Part shown: in pieces, positions 28,302 through 37,113 of the stretch
Layout: each line of letters opens with the position of its first letter
Numbering within the stretch: the first letter of the stretch is position 1
Assembly: GCA_026625625.1 (NCBI GenBank)
Contig: CP113055.1
Location: forward strand, 3,083,001-3,147,000
Direction: 5' to 3'
Source of the DNA: Blastomonas sp. SL216
GTDB taxonomy: Bacteria; Pseudomonadota; Alphaproteobacteria; Sphingomonadales; Sphingomonadaceae
Length of the DNA: 64,000 bases
Position numbers and translations under genes: made by a program
The notes under the pieces: generated by a model
Database searches by the model: none
Seen by the model: the letters and a program-made list of their open reading frames with translations, nothing else
What the model was told of the DNA's origin: nothing

Positions 28302-29953
28302 GCGGTGCGGAACCGGTTGGTGATCGGGTACCGCCGGTCGCGGCCGAAATTGCGGATGCCCAGCTTTACCCCCGGCGGGGCCTGGCGGCGCTTGTATTCG
28401 GCCAGGTACAGCAGCCGCTCGATCCGCGTGACGGTCGCCGCATCGAAGCCGCGCGCGACGATCTCGGCAACGCTCAGCTCCTCCTCGACCAGGCCATGCA
28501 ATATGGGGTCGAGAATTTCGTAGGGCGGCAGGCTGTCGTCATCGCGCTGGTCGGGGCGCAGTTCCGCGCTGGGTGGCTTGGTGATGACGCTTTCGGGCAT
28601 CACCGGGCCATCGGGGCCAAGGCCCAGTGGCGGCTTGTGGGCGTTGCGCCAGCGTGAAAGCTCGAACACCGTCAGCTTGTACGCATCCTTCAGCACATTA
28701 TAGCCGCCCGCCATATCGCCATAGATCGTGGCATAGCCGACGCTCATCTCGCTCTTGTTGCCGGTGGTGAGCAGCATCGGGCCGAACTTGTTGCTCAGCC
28801 CCATCAGCGTCACCGCGCGGATGCGCGACTGGATATTCTCCTCGGCAAGATCGGGCGCACGTCCTTCAAAGCTGGGGGCCAGCATCGCATCGAACGCCTC
28901 GACGGCAGGCGCGATCGGAATGCTGTCGAGCCGGCAGCCCAGCATCCGGGCACATTCTGCAGCATCGTCGAGGCTGGACTGGCTGGTATAGCGGCTGGGC
29001 AGCATCACGCACCACACCCGCTCCGGCCCCAGTGCATCGACCGCGGCCGCAGCCGACAGCGCGCTGTCGATCCCGCCCGACAGGCCCAGCACCACGCCGG
29101 GAAAGCCGTTGCTGTTCACATAGTCGCGCAGCCCCACGATCATGGCGTGATAGACGTCCTGCGGGAACGGATCGAGCGCATGGATCTCGCCCGGCGCGCA
29201 ATGCCATCCGGCCTCGCTCTTCGTCCATTCGGTGCGCACCGTCGCGGCTTCCCAGTCGGGCAGCTGATGGCTCAGCGATCCATCGGCGTTGACCACGAAC
29301 GACGCGCCATCGAACACCAGCTCGTCCTGCCCGCCGATGCGGTTGAGGAACACCAGCGGCAGGCCGGTCTCTGCGACACGCGCGCGCGCCACATTGTGCA
29401 GGCGGCGGTCGTCCTTCTCGATCTCGTACGGGCTGCCATGCGGTGCGATCAGCAGCTCGGCGCCCATCGCTTTCAGATGCCCGCACACGGTCGGGTACCA
29501 GATGTCCTCGCACAGCGGCAGGCCCAGCATCACGCCCCGGAACGGCACCGGCGATTGCAGCGGCGCAGAGGCGAACAGCCGCTTTTCGTCGAACGTGCCG
29601 TAATTGGGCAGCTCGTGCTTGAGCCGCACCGCGGCGATCCTGCCGCCGTCGAGCAGGGCGACGCCATTATAGAGCCCGCCCTCACGCTGGAACACGCTGC
29701 CCACCAGCATCGCCGGGCCACCATCGGCGGTGGCGGCGGCGAGCCGTTCGAGCTGCTCTGTGGCGCGGGCGATCAGCGCGGGCTTCAGCACCAGGTCTTC
29801 GGGCGGATAGCCGATCAGCTGCAGCTCGGGAAAGACGATGAGGTCGCAATCTGCAGCCTCTGCGCGTGCCTCGAGCATCGCGTCGGCATTGCGGCCAAGA
29901 TCGCCAATGGTCTGCCCGCACTGGACAAGCGTGATGATAAGCCGGTCGGTCAT
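28298..29953 (-). CDS. nadE: Glutamine-dependent NAD+ synthetase
   Basis: A 551-residue two-domain enzyme making NAD+ from nicotinate adenine dinucleotide using glutamine. The N-terminal nitrilase-type glutaminase domain has the Glu-Lys-Cys triad in FPELQLIGYPPEDL, KHELPNYGTFDE and LPLCEDIWYP. The C-terminal synthetase domain has the ATP-pyrophosphatase P-loop LGLSGGIDSALS. The length is usual. The ATG at 29953 is chosen, where TDRLIITLVQ begins the first beta strand. It is divergent from prs, which supplies PRPP, the other key input to NAD synthesis. Confidence 0.95.
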   Translation of the reverse strand: MTDRLIITLVQCGQTIGDLGRNADAMLEARAEAADCDLIVFPELQLIGYPPEDLVLKPALIARATEQLERLAAATADGGPAMLVGSVFQREGGLYNGVALLDGGRIAAVRLKHELPNYGTFDEKRLFASAPLQSPVPFRGVMLGLPLCEDIWYPTVCGHLKAMGAELLIAPHGSPYEIEKDDRRLHNVARARVAETGLPLVFLNRIGGQDELVFDGASFVVNADGSLSHQLPDWEAATVRTEWTKSEAGWHCAPGEIHALDPFPQDVYHAMIVGLRDYVNSNGFPGVVLGLSGGIDSALSAAAAVDALGPERVWCVMLPSRYTSQSSLDDAAECARMLGCRLDSIPIAPAVEAFDAMLAPSFEGRAPDLAEENIQSRIRAVTLMGLSNKFGPMLLTTGNKSEMSVGYATIYGDMAGGYNVLKDAYKLTVFELSRWRNAHKPPLGLGPDGPVMPESVITKPPSAELRPDQRDDDSLPPYEILDPILHGLVEEELSVAEIVARGFDAATVTRIERLLYLAEYKRRQAPPGVKLGIRNFGRDRRYPITNRFRTA

Positions 29954-30102
29954 CGCTGCGGGATAGGGGCTGGCCGGTTGGGCAGCAACAGCTTTTGACG
30001 CCGCAAATGACGCCCGCCCGAATTTCATCAAAGTTTCATCTTCCGGTTTGCAGGTCATCTGGCTAAGGCAGGCGCGATCGATCAGGGCAACGGGGAAGCC
30101 AC

Positions 30103-31038
30103 ATGAAAATCCTGTCTGGCAACAGCAACCTGCCGCTGGCGCGCTCCATTGCCGCCTATCTGGAAATGCCGCTGACCGATGCCAGCGTCCGCCGCTTTGC
30201 CGACGAGGAAATCTTCGTCGAGATCCACGAGAATGTGCGCGGCGAAGATGTGTTCGTGATCCAGTCGACCGGCTATCCGGCGAACGACAATCTGATGGAG
30301 CTGCTGATCTGCATCGATGCGCTGAAGCGCGCATCGGCACGGCGCATCACCGCGGTCATCCCCTATTTCGGCTATGCCCGGCAGGACCGCAAACCCGGGC
30401 CGCGCACGCCGATTTCGGCCAAGCTGGTCGCCAATCTGATCACCGTTGCCGGCGCTGACCGCGTGTTGTCGGTCGATTTGCACGCCGGGCAGATCCAGGG
30501 CTTTTTCGATATCCCGACCGATAACCTCTATGCCGCGCCGGTCATGGCGGCGGACATCCAGGCGCGTTTTGGCGAACACAAGCTGATGGTCGTATCGCCC
30601 GACGTCGGCGGCGTGGTGCGCGCGCGCGCGCTCGCCAAACGGCTCGACAACGCGCCGCTGGCCATTGTCGACAAGCGCCGCGAACGCCCCGGCGAATCGG
30701 AAGTGATGAACATCATCGGCAATGTCGAAGGGCGCTTCTGCATCCTGATCGACGATATCGTCGATTCAGGCGGCACGCTGTGCAACGCCGCGCAGGCACT
30801 CAAGGATGCAGGCGCGGTCGATGTGGTCAGCTATGTCACGCACGGCGTGCTGTCGGGCGGTGCAGTGGCGCGGGTGAACAACAGTTCGCTGAAGGAACTG
30901 GTCATCACCGATTCAATCCAGGCCACCGAAGCCGTGGCGCAGTCGAGCCATATCCGCAGCCTGCCGATGGCAGCGCTGATCGGCGAGGCAATCCGCCGCA
31001 TCGCCGATGAAAGCTCGGTCTCCAGCCTGTTCGACTGA
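30103..31038 (+). CDS. prs: Ribose-phosphate pyrophosphokinase
   Basis: A 311-residue PRPP synthase, converting ribose-5-phosphate and ATP to PRPP for nucleotide, His, Trp and NAD synthesis. Signature segments: [40 protein letters not shown] (catalytic flexible region), [20 protein letters not shown] and the PRPP loop [11 protein letters not shown]. The length is as in E. coli. It is followed after 4 bases by a cupin lipoprotein gene. Confidence 0.97.
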   Translation: MKILSGNSNLPLARSIAAYLEMPLTDASVRRFADEEIFVEIHENVRGEDVFVIQSTGYPANDNLMELLICIDALKRASARRITAVIPYFGYARQDRKPGPRTPISAKLVANLITVAGADRVLSVDLHAGQIQGFFDIPTDNLYAAPVMAADIQARFGEHKLMVVSPDVGGVVRARALAKRLDNAPLAIVDKRRERPGESEVMNIIGNVEGRFCILIDDIVDSGGTLCNAAQALKDAGAVDVVSYVTHGVLSGGAVARVNNSSLKELVITDSIQATEAVAQSSHIRSLPMAALIGEAIRRIADESSVSSLFD

Positions 31039-31042
31039 GCCC

Positions 31043-31483
31043 ATGATGGCTCGCCTGCCCGTGCTGCCGCTGCATATGGTGCTGGCGGCGGCGCTTGGCG
31101 GTTGCGTATCCTCCGCCCCGGCCGGACCTGCCGTCTATCAGCCGAGGCCCGGTATTACCGAGCTTCTGTCCGGGCCGATCGAGGCTGCGCCGGGCCATCA
31201 TCTTGTGACCGGCGATCTGAACATTCCCGGCAATGCGCCGATCCCCCGCCATTACCATCATGGCGAGGAATTCCTCACCATCCTGGGCGGCAGCACCGTG
31301 ATCGCGCGCGAAGGCATGGGCGAAGAGGTTCTGCGCCCCGGCCAGGCGATCCGCATCGCACCGGGCACGGTGCATTGGGGCAAGGCTGGGCCCGAAGGTC
31401 TGCGCGCGGTCTCCAGCTGGGTGGTGCCCGATGGCAAGCCGCTGCGCGTCGCCGTGCCGGAAACAGAAGGCGGCGCGCGTTGA
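31043..31483 (+). CDS. Cupin-domain lipoprotein
   Basis: A 146-residue single-domain cupin. It begins with a signal peptide ending in a lipobox (AAALGGC, Cys about residue 18), so it is probably anchored on the periplasmic face. The cupin metal motif is RHYHHGEEFLTILGG (H-x-H-x4-E with G), and the second cupin motif includes RPGQAIRIAPGTVHWG with the fourth His. The function is unknown; cupin lipoproteins may be dioxygenases or binding proteins. It lies 4 bases after prs, and its stop TGA overlaps the TTG start of the following N-acetyltransferase gene. Confidence 0.83.
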   Translation: MMARLPVLPLHMVLAAALGGCVSSAPAGPAVYQPRPGITELLSGPIEAAPGHHLVTGDLNIPGNAPIPRHYHHGEEFLTILGGSTVIAREGMGEEVLRPGQAIRIAPGTVHWGKAGPEGLRAVSSWVVPDGKPLRVAVPETEGGAR

Positions 31484-32280
31484 CCGTTTTTCTGGATCGC
31501 TATCTCGCGCGATTGGGCCTGTCGCAGCGGCCCTCGGTCGATCTGGCCGGGCTGGATGCGCTGCTCTGGGCGCAGCGGCTGGCAATTCCCTATGATGCGC
31601 TAGACGCCCGGCTGGGCCGCGGGGTCGATATCGATCCCGATGCGGTGGCCGACAAGCTGCTCTCCGGAACGCGCGGTGGCTATTGCTTCGAACTCAACCC
31701 GCTGTTTGCGCGCGGGCTGGCAGAGCTTGGCTTTCGCGTCGATCCGCTGCTGGCGCGCGTCTGGTTTCGCCAGCAGCCGGACGACCCGGTGCCGCCGCGC
31801 ACGCATATCGTGCTGGCGGTGTGGCTGGATGGTGAGCGCTGGCTCGCCGATGCGGGCTTTGGCGGCGGGCATGTCCCCGCCATGCGGATCGCCGATGGCG
31901 CCGAGGCAGCGGGCAATGACGGCGCGGTCCACCGGCTGCGCCGGGACGACGCGTTCGGCTGGATGCTCGAACGGCATTTCGGCGGCGACATCCGGCCGCA
32001 GTACAGCTTCACCGATGAACTCGCCCAGCCGTCGGATATCGCCATGTCCAACCACTGGACCGCGACCTCGCCCGAATCGCGCTTCATCCGCAATGTTCTG
32101 GTCAGCCAGGTCACCCGCGACGGGCTCAAGTCCCTCACCAACGATCAGTTCAGCGTCCAGCAGGGGGGAGATACGCAGCGGATGCATGTTACCGGCAGTG
32201 GTCCTCTGCGCACGCTGCTGGCCGAACAGTTCGGTGTTCTGCTGTCCGACGACGAGGTGGTGGCGCTCGGCCTGTTCTGA
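31480..32280 (+). CDS. nat: Arylamine N-acetyltransferase
   Basis: A 266-residue NAT family enzyme with an intact Cys-His-Asp triad: Cys in RGGYCFELNPLF, His in RTHIVLAV and Asp in LADAGFGGGH. It transfers acetyl (or other acyl) groups from acyl-CoA to arylamines and hydrazines; some actinobacterial homologues act in lipid metabolism. The start is TTG at 31480, inferred because it overlaps the cupin stop by TTGA and puts the first residues (LTVFLDRYLARLG) exactly where the family begins. No ATG fits. Confidence 0.88.
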   Translation: MTVFLDRYLARLGLSQRPSVDLAGLDALLWAQRLAIPYDALDARLGRGVDIDPDAVADKLLSGTRGGYCFELNPLFARGLAELGFRVDPLLARVWFRQQPDDPVPPRTHIVLAVWLDGERWLADAGFGGGHVPAMRIADGAEAAGNDGAVHRLRRDDAFGWMLERHFGGDIRPQYSFTDELAQPSDIAMSNHWTATSPESRFIRNVLVSQVTRDGLKSLTNDQFSVQQGGDTQRMHVTGSGPLRTLLAEQFGVLLSDDEVVALGLF

Positions 32281-32328
32281 CGCCATCGCCTCTGGCCAAG
32301 CGTGCCGACAGTCCCTAGCTACTCAGCC

Positions 32329-33114
32329 ATGATACACAGCAAGGATATCGAGCTCGCCCAGCGGCTCGCCGAAGCCGCGGGCGAAGCGATCCGCCCCTTT
32401 TACCGCGCCGATTTCACCACCGACCGCAAGGCCGATGCCTCGCCGGTGACCGAGGCCGACCGCGCCGCCGAAGCCGCGATGCGCGCGATCCTGGATGCCG
32501 AAGCCCCGCGCGATGGCGTGATCGGCGAGGAATATGGCGAGAAGCCCGGGACGACGGGACGGGTCTGGGTGCTCGATCCGATCGACGGTACCACCAGCTT
32601 CATCGCCGGGCGGCCGATCTTCGGCACGCTGATTGCGCTGATCGCCGAGGAATGGCCGGTGCTGGGCGTGATCGACCAGCCGATCGGGCGCGAGCGCTGG
32701 GTCGGCGCGACCGGGCGCGGCACCACCTTCAACGGCAAGCCGGTCAAGGCGCGGCTCTGTCCCGATATCGGCGATGCGGTGCTCGCGACCACCAGCCCGC
32801 ATCTGTTCAGCGACCATGACGCGATGCATTTCATGGCGCTCGCCAAGCAATGCGATACCCGGCGCCTGATCTGGGGCGGGGATTGCTACAATTACGCGCT
32901 GGTCGCGCAGGGGGCGGTCGATCTGGTGTGCGAAAGCGGGCTGAAACTGCACGATTTTGCAGCGCTTGTCCCCGTGGTCGAAGGTGCCGGGGGGCATATG
33001 TGCGACTGGAATGGCGATCCGCTGCACAAGAACAGCGATGGCCGCGTCGTCGCGATGGGCGATCCGGCGCGGCTGGAGGATGTGCTGGAAGCGCTGGCGC
33101 AGCACGATCACTGA
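32329..33114 (+). CDS. hisN: Histidinol-phosphatase (inositol-monophosphatase fold)
   Basis: A 261-residue magnesium-dependent phosphatase. The metal site is seen in GEEYGEKPG, VLDPIDGTTSFIAGRP (D-P-I-D-G-T) and WGGDCYNYALVAQG. Together with CESGLKLHDFAALVPVVEGA this is the HisN type that removes phosphate from histidinol-phosphate in alphaproteobacteria lacking the HisB phosphatase. An inositol monophosphatase remains an alternative. The ATG at 32329 is 48 bases after the nat stop. A bidirectional hairpin follows. Confidence 0.9.
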   Translation: MIHSKDIELAQRLAEAAGEAIRPFYRADFTTDRKADASPVTEADRAAEAAMRAILDAEAPRDGVIGEEYGEKPGTTGRVWVLDPIDGTTSFIAGRPIFGTLIALIAEEWPVLGVIDQPIGRERWVGATGRGTTFNGKPVKARLCPDIGDAVLATTSPHLFSDHDAMHFMALAKQCDTRRLIWGGDCYNYALVAQGAVDLVCESGLKLHDFAALVPVVEGAGGHMCDWNGDPLHKNSDGRVVAMGDPARLEDVLEALAQHDH

Positions 33115-33161
33115 GAAACATCCCCCGCCCCGCCGTGTCCAGTCGGCAGGGCAGGGGAATA

Positions 33162-33191
33162 TCGGCGCTCCAACAGGGGGTGGAGCGCCGA
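33162..33191. terminator. Bidirectional terminator hairpin
   Basis: TCGGCGCTCCA (33162-33172) and TGGAGCGCCGA (33181-33191) are 11-base perfect inverted repeats with an 8-base loop, between converging hisN and the DUF6607 gene. No T-run follows. A second weaker G/C stem (33121-33158) lies just upstream. Confidence 0.7.
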
Positions 33192-33194
33192 CCC

Positions 33195-34205
33195 TTACTG
33201 ACCGGTGCTTGCGACCCGCTTCGCACCTGTCATCCGGGTATTGTCGTCGATCAGCTTGATCGCCTCGGCCGTGGCCTTGGCCTCGGTCAGCTTGCCCTCG
33301 GCAATCTCGTCGGCAATCGTCAGCAACCGGCCGCTGATGATCGTTCCGGCCTGGGCCTCTTCCTGTATGGCAATGCCGCCCTTGGTCGCGGCGACCTTGT
33401 CCCATTCGGCGCGAACGGCCGCCCAATAGCCCTTGGTCGCCGCCCAGTAATCGTCCGCCGCCTTGACGTTATAGCCGTCGAACCGGCTATAGGTGTTCAG
33501 CACATATTCCTGCACGATCGGCTGCAGCGTGCCATCCTTCAGGCCCATCTTGATATTGTCCTGCCAGTGGACCCAGCCATCGGGCGAGGTCTGGTGGCGG
33601 TTGATCGCGTAATAGCGGTCATAGACGGGATTGCGCACCGCATCGCGCCGGGCGAGCGGACGCCAGGTCCAGTTTGACCGCCAGCGGCGCAGGCCGCCCT
33701 GCTGCTCGAACTGGCCCCAGCCGGCATAGCGCGGGCTGTCATCGACCTGCCAGACGGTCTGCGACCAGCGGCCGCGGCGCATCTTTTCGGGCACGTCCTC
33801 CCAGGTCCAGGCGTTGCGGTCCGAATAGACCAGCACCTTGGCGGGTTCATATTCCCAGTCCTGGCGCCAGTGCTTGGTGATGTGCGGCTTGCCGTCGATT
33901 TCGCTGACCAGGATATGCTGCAGCACGATGCGGCGGCCGCTATCCTCGATCACGCGGACGACCTCGTGCCCGCCCGAGATCTTGCGATCGAGCGGGGCAT
34001 AGCCACTCGCCCACGGCGTGGCCTCCTGCATGTCGAAGCGCACCTTGAAATTGCCGGCCATCGCCAGGATGTCGGCGCGGTCGGCCTCGAAGGCGGCGGC
34101 CTCTTCCTGTGCCGGGCGTTCGGCAATCGGCGGATGGGCCAAAGTGGCGGTAGAGACCAGCGCGAACAGGCTGGCGGCGGCAAGCGAGACGATTTTCACG
34201 TTCAT
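33195..34205 (-). CDS. DUF6607 family secreted protein
   Basis: A 336-residue exported protein. A Sec signal (AAASLFALVSTATLAHP) is followed by a Trp-rich domain typical of the family (GNFKVRFDMQEATPWASGYA, WRQDWEYEPAKVLVYSDRNA, WTWRPLARRDAVRN). The biochemical function is unknown. It is encoded directly after a TonB-dependent heme/transferrin-type receptor, an association I recognise from other sphingomonads, so a role in iron or heme acquisition is inferred. The ATG at 34205 has AGGGG upstream; an earlier TTG is possible. A possible regulatory site lies in the 40-base gap. Confidence 0.83.
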   Translation of the reverse strand: MNVKIVSLAAASLFALVSTATLAHPPIAERPAQEEAAAFEADRADILAMAGNFKVRFDMQEATPWASGYAPLDRKISGGHEVVRVIEDSGRRIVLQHILVSEIDGKPHITKHWRQDWEYEPAKVLVYSDRNAWTWEDVPEKMRRGRWSQTVWQVDDSPRYAGWGQFEQQGGLRRWRSNWTWRPLARRDAVRNPVYDRYYAINRHQTSPDGWVHWQDNIKMGLKDGTLQPIVQEYVLNTYSRFDGYNVKAADDYWAATKGYWAAVRAEWDKVAATKGGIAIQEEAQAGTIISGRLLTIADEIAEGKLTEAKATAEAIKLIDDNTRMTGAKRVASTGQ

Positions 34206-34245
34206 GATCAAGACCCCTGCAATGTAATGCTAACGTTGTTGCGAA

Positions 34246-36447
34246 TCAAAAGCGATAAGTCAATGAGACACTGCCGTTGCGGCCCGGCTGGGTAAAGGCA
34301 TCGGCGATGGTGGTGTTGCTGGCCAGGCCGCGCACATCGGACCACCAGGCGTATTTGGCGTTGGTGAGGTTGAACAGGCCTGCGCGCAGCGTCACCGGGC
34401 CCAGCGTCACGAACGCGGTGGCATCGAGGATGGTGAACGCCTCGGGCCGGAAACACGATGGCGTGCACACGCCGGCGCTGCGGTCTTCGGACTTGCGCGC
34501 GCTGTGCGTGGCGATCAGCTGTCCGCCAAACCGGCCCTTCGGATCGCGCCAGCCGATCCCGGCGACCAGCTTCAACGGATCGACGGTGGCCAGCGGCGCG
34601 CGCGTGCCTGCCTGCGGATCGATGACATCGCCCTTGGCATAGGACAGCGCGACCTGGCCGTTCAGGCCGTTGCTGTCGCGCAGCTCCAGCCGCGCCTCGG
34701 CGCCTTCCACTTTCACCCGGTCAAGATTGATGAACTGGAAGACCGCCGGGTTGTTCGGGGTGAAGCCGCCGCCGACCACTTCCTGGCTGATGAAATCCTT
34801 GTAGCGCGCGCTGAACGCGGTGGCGCTGAGGCTCACGGCCTCGCTGGTGAAGCGGATGCCCCCCTCGATGCTCTCGCTGCGCTCAGGCCCCAGATCGGCA
34901 TTGGGCCGCGAGGTATAGCCCTGTGCCAGATTCTCGAAGAACTGGTTGACCTGGCTGGGCTCGGGCGCGCGGAAGCCTTGCGCGTAATTGGCGAACAGCC
35001 GCACCTCGTCGCCCAATTTCAGCACCGCGCCCATTTTGGGGCTCAACCGGTTGCCGGACTGGCCGGTGGTGACGAACGTGGCGGGCAGCAGCGGATCATT
35101 CTGCGACGAGAGCTTGTAATAATCGAAGCGCAGGGCGGGGAACAGGGTGAGCGGGCCGACGCTGATCTCGTCGCCCAGGAACAGCCCGGCCAGCGTATAG
35201 TCGGTCACCGGAAAGGCGGAGGACGGGAAGCGCTCTCCTGCGGGCGGCACCGTGCCGTCGCGCACGCCATCCTGGCGGGTGAAGCTCGCATCGCCGCCGA
35301 ACACCAGCTTGTGCGTCAGAGGCCCGGTCGTGAACGCGGCGCGCGCTTCGGCCGAGGCGCCATAGACGCGGTTGTCGAAGGTGTTGAGCCGGGTGCGGTC
35401 GGCCAGCGGCGTGCGGTCTTCCTGCGTGAACTGGCGATCCTTGGCCGATTGCCAGTACAGGCTCGCCCGCGCCATCTCGATCGTGCCGGTGCCTTCCCAG
35501 ATCCAGTCGCCCGCGACGCGCCAGCGCTTGCCGGTATCGCGCGCGACCAGATTGTCGACGCTTGCCGAACGACCCGACAGCAGATCGGTGACCATGCGGT
35601 TGTCGAGATATTCTCCGGTCAGCCGGAACTTGTGGCCGCCCGCCGGGTCCCAGACCAGCCGCGCGGTCGCGGCATTGCTCTGGCCGTCCTGCGGATTGGG
35701 CGTGGTGCGATTGGCCCCCAGCACATCGTTGGTGCCCCGGTTTTCCAGCTCCTCGAAATCGCGGCGGGTATAGGCGATCATGGCCGACAGCTCGCCGCTG
35801 CGACCGGCCAGGATCGCGGTTTCGGCAAATTCGCTATCGGCGCTGGCATATTGGCCGCGCACCAGCCCGGCGATCTGCTGGCCCTTCAATATGTCCTCGG
35901 GGTCGCTCAGCGTGAAGCTGACCGCGCCCGCCAGGCCGTCGCTGCCATAGAGCGCCGAGGCGGGGCCGCGCAGGATCTCGACCGATTTGACCAGCCCGAT
36001 ATCGACCGAATCGCCCCGGCCCACGCTCTGCGCGCCGAAGCTGAAGCCCATCGGCACGCGCACGCCATCGACCTGGATCAGCACGCGGTTGCCGCCGATG
36101 CCGCGGATGGTGAAATCCTCATTGCCCGCGCGGCCGGTGCTGCCCAGCGCCGCGCCGAAACGCGCAGGCTGGCGGCGGACGCTCACCCCGGGCTCGAAGC
36201 GCACCAGATCCTTGATATCGGTCGCCAGCTCGTCGGCAATTTCCTCGTCGGTCTTGGCCGAGATCGTCGCGGGTGCCTCGTCGATGGTGATCGGGGTGCG
36301 CGTCGCCGAAACGACGATGGTGCGGCCATCTGCGGCCTCGGCCTCGTCGAGCGTTTCGGTGTCGGCGCGCGGTGTTTCGGCAGCAAGGGCCGTCATCTGT
36401 GCGGCCGCCAGGCCGATCAGCGCGACGGAGTTCAACCAGCGGTTCAT
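34246..36447 (-). CDS. TonB-dependent receptor, hemoglobin/transferrin/lactoferrin family
   Basis: A 733-residue outer-membrane receptor. It has a signal peptide (LIGLAAAQMTALAAE), a TonB-box-like TIVVSATRTP, an N-terminal plug (DLVRFEPGVSVRRQ, FTIRGIGGNRVLIQVDGVRV, SVEILRGPASALYGSDGLAG) and a C-terminal beta-barrel ending VSLTYRF. The plug pattern is that of heme/hemoglobin receptors (HmuR/HutR/TbpA group), so heme or another iron complex is the likely cargo. A Fur-box-like palindrome precedes it, and DUF6607 follows after 40 bases in the same direction. Confidence 0.92.
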   Translation of the reverse strand: MNRWLNSVALIGLAAAQMTALAAETPRADTETLDEAEAADGRTIVVSATRTPITIDEAPATISAKTDEEIADELATDIKDLVRFEPGVSVRRQPARFGAALGSTGRAGNEDFTIRGIGGNRVLIQVDGVRVPMGFSFGAQSVGRGDSVDIGLVKSVEILRGPASALYGSDGLAGAVSFTLSDPEDILKGQQIAGLVRGQYASADSEFAETAILAGRSGELSAMIAYTRRDFEELENRGTNDVLGANRTTPNPQDGQSNAATARLVWDPAGGHKFRLTGEYLDNRMVTDLLSGRSASVDNLVARDTGKRWRVAGDWIWEGTGTIEMARASLYWQSAKDRQFTQEDRTPLADRTRLNTFDNRVYGASAEARAAFTTGPLTHKLVFGGDASFTRQDGVRDGTVPPAGERFPSSAFPVTDYTLAGLFLGDEISVGPLTLFPALRFDYYKLSSQNDPLLPATFVTTGQSGNRLSPKMGAVLKLGDEVRLFANYAQGFRAPEPSQVNQFFENLAQGYTSRPNADLGPERSESIEGGIRFTSEAVSLSATAFSARYKDFISQEVVGGGFTPNNPAVFQFINLDRVKVEGAEARLELRDSNGLNGQVALSYAKGDVIDPQAGTRAPLATVDPLKLVAGIGWRDPKGRFGGQLIATHSARKSEDRSAGVCTPSCFRPEAFTILDATAFVTLGPVTLRAGLFNLTNAKYAWWSDVRGLASNTTIADAFTQPGRNGSVSLTYRF

Positions 36448-36465
36448 GGATAATCCCCCAAATGA

Positions 36466-36486
36466 TAATGCAAGCGATTCGCATTA
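36466..36486. promoter_or_regulatory. Fur-box-like palindrome upstream of the TonB receptor
   Basis: Arms TAATGC (36466-36471) and GCATTA (36481-36486) flank AAGCGATTC, giving an inverted repeat inside a locally AT-rich stretch (GATAATGC...GCATTAG). It lies about 20 bases before the receptor ATG. This resembles the GATAATGATAATCATTATC Fur consensus in spacing and AT-rich character, and fits a Fur protein encoded at 887-1309. Confidence 0.6.
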
Positions 36487-36625
36487 GCCTATTAGGGAAA
36501 TAAATGCACAGGTCAACCGGGCATGAACATGCTTCCTGCATCCCGTGCGGGAGCAGGGAGAATAGCCTCTACTCGATCAGATATTGGGTAAAGCCGCCGT
36601 CAGCGGTCCGCGCCGACGGTCCGGA

Positions 36626-37072
36626 TCAGAACGGTGATCCGTCCTTGCGGCGTTTGTCGCCGGCGCCGTTTTCATGCATGTCGACATCGGGATAATGGCA
36701 TGGCCCGTTGACGCTTTGCCCGATGACCAGGAACACGCAGTCCGCATCGCTTTCGTTGATCAGGCAATGCCCATTGGCCTCGCCCTTGGGAAAGGCGGCC
36801 ACATCGCCGGGATGCAGCGGTGTGCGGCCATGGTCGTCAACCAGCACCGCGCTGCCGGACAGGATGACGAGCAACTCGTCTTCCTGCTCGTGCCAGTGAC
36901 GCTGGGCGGACCACGCGCCGGGCTTCAGCACGACATGGCTCGCGCCGAAATCGGTCAGCCCCAGCGCAGGCGACAGGCGGCGATACCAGCGGCCCTGCAC
37001 GACATCGGCCAGATGGGCCGGATATCCGGTGGCATTGGTTGGCGCGATGGCTTGCAGGTCGACTTTGGGCAT
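36626..37072 (-). CDS. Cupin-domain protein
   Basis: A 148-residue single-domain cupin without a signal peptide. Cupin motif 1 is RHWHEQEDELLVILSGSA (H-x-H-x4-E), and motif 2 includes HPGDVAAFPKGEANGHCL, with the fourth metal-ligand His. The C-terminus VNGPCHYPDVDMHENGAGDK continues with a Lys/Arg-rich tail (RRKDGSPF). Close relatives are annotated only as cupin or transcriptional-regulator-associated proteins, so the function is open. It is divergent from dapE, with only about 40 bases between the starts. Confidence 0.83.
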   Translation of the reverse strand: MPKVDLQAIAPTNATGYPAHLADVVQGRWYRRLSPALGLTDFGASHVVLKPGAWSAQRHWHEQEDELLVILSGSAVLVDDHGRTPLHPGDVAAFPKGEANGHCLINESDADCVFLVIGQSVNGPCHYPDVDMHENGAGDKRRKDGSPF

Positions 37073-37113
37073 ATCGCAATGCTAATGCGGCGGCGATCAA
37101 CGAGAAAGCCCCC

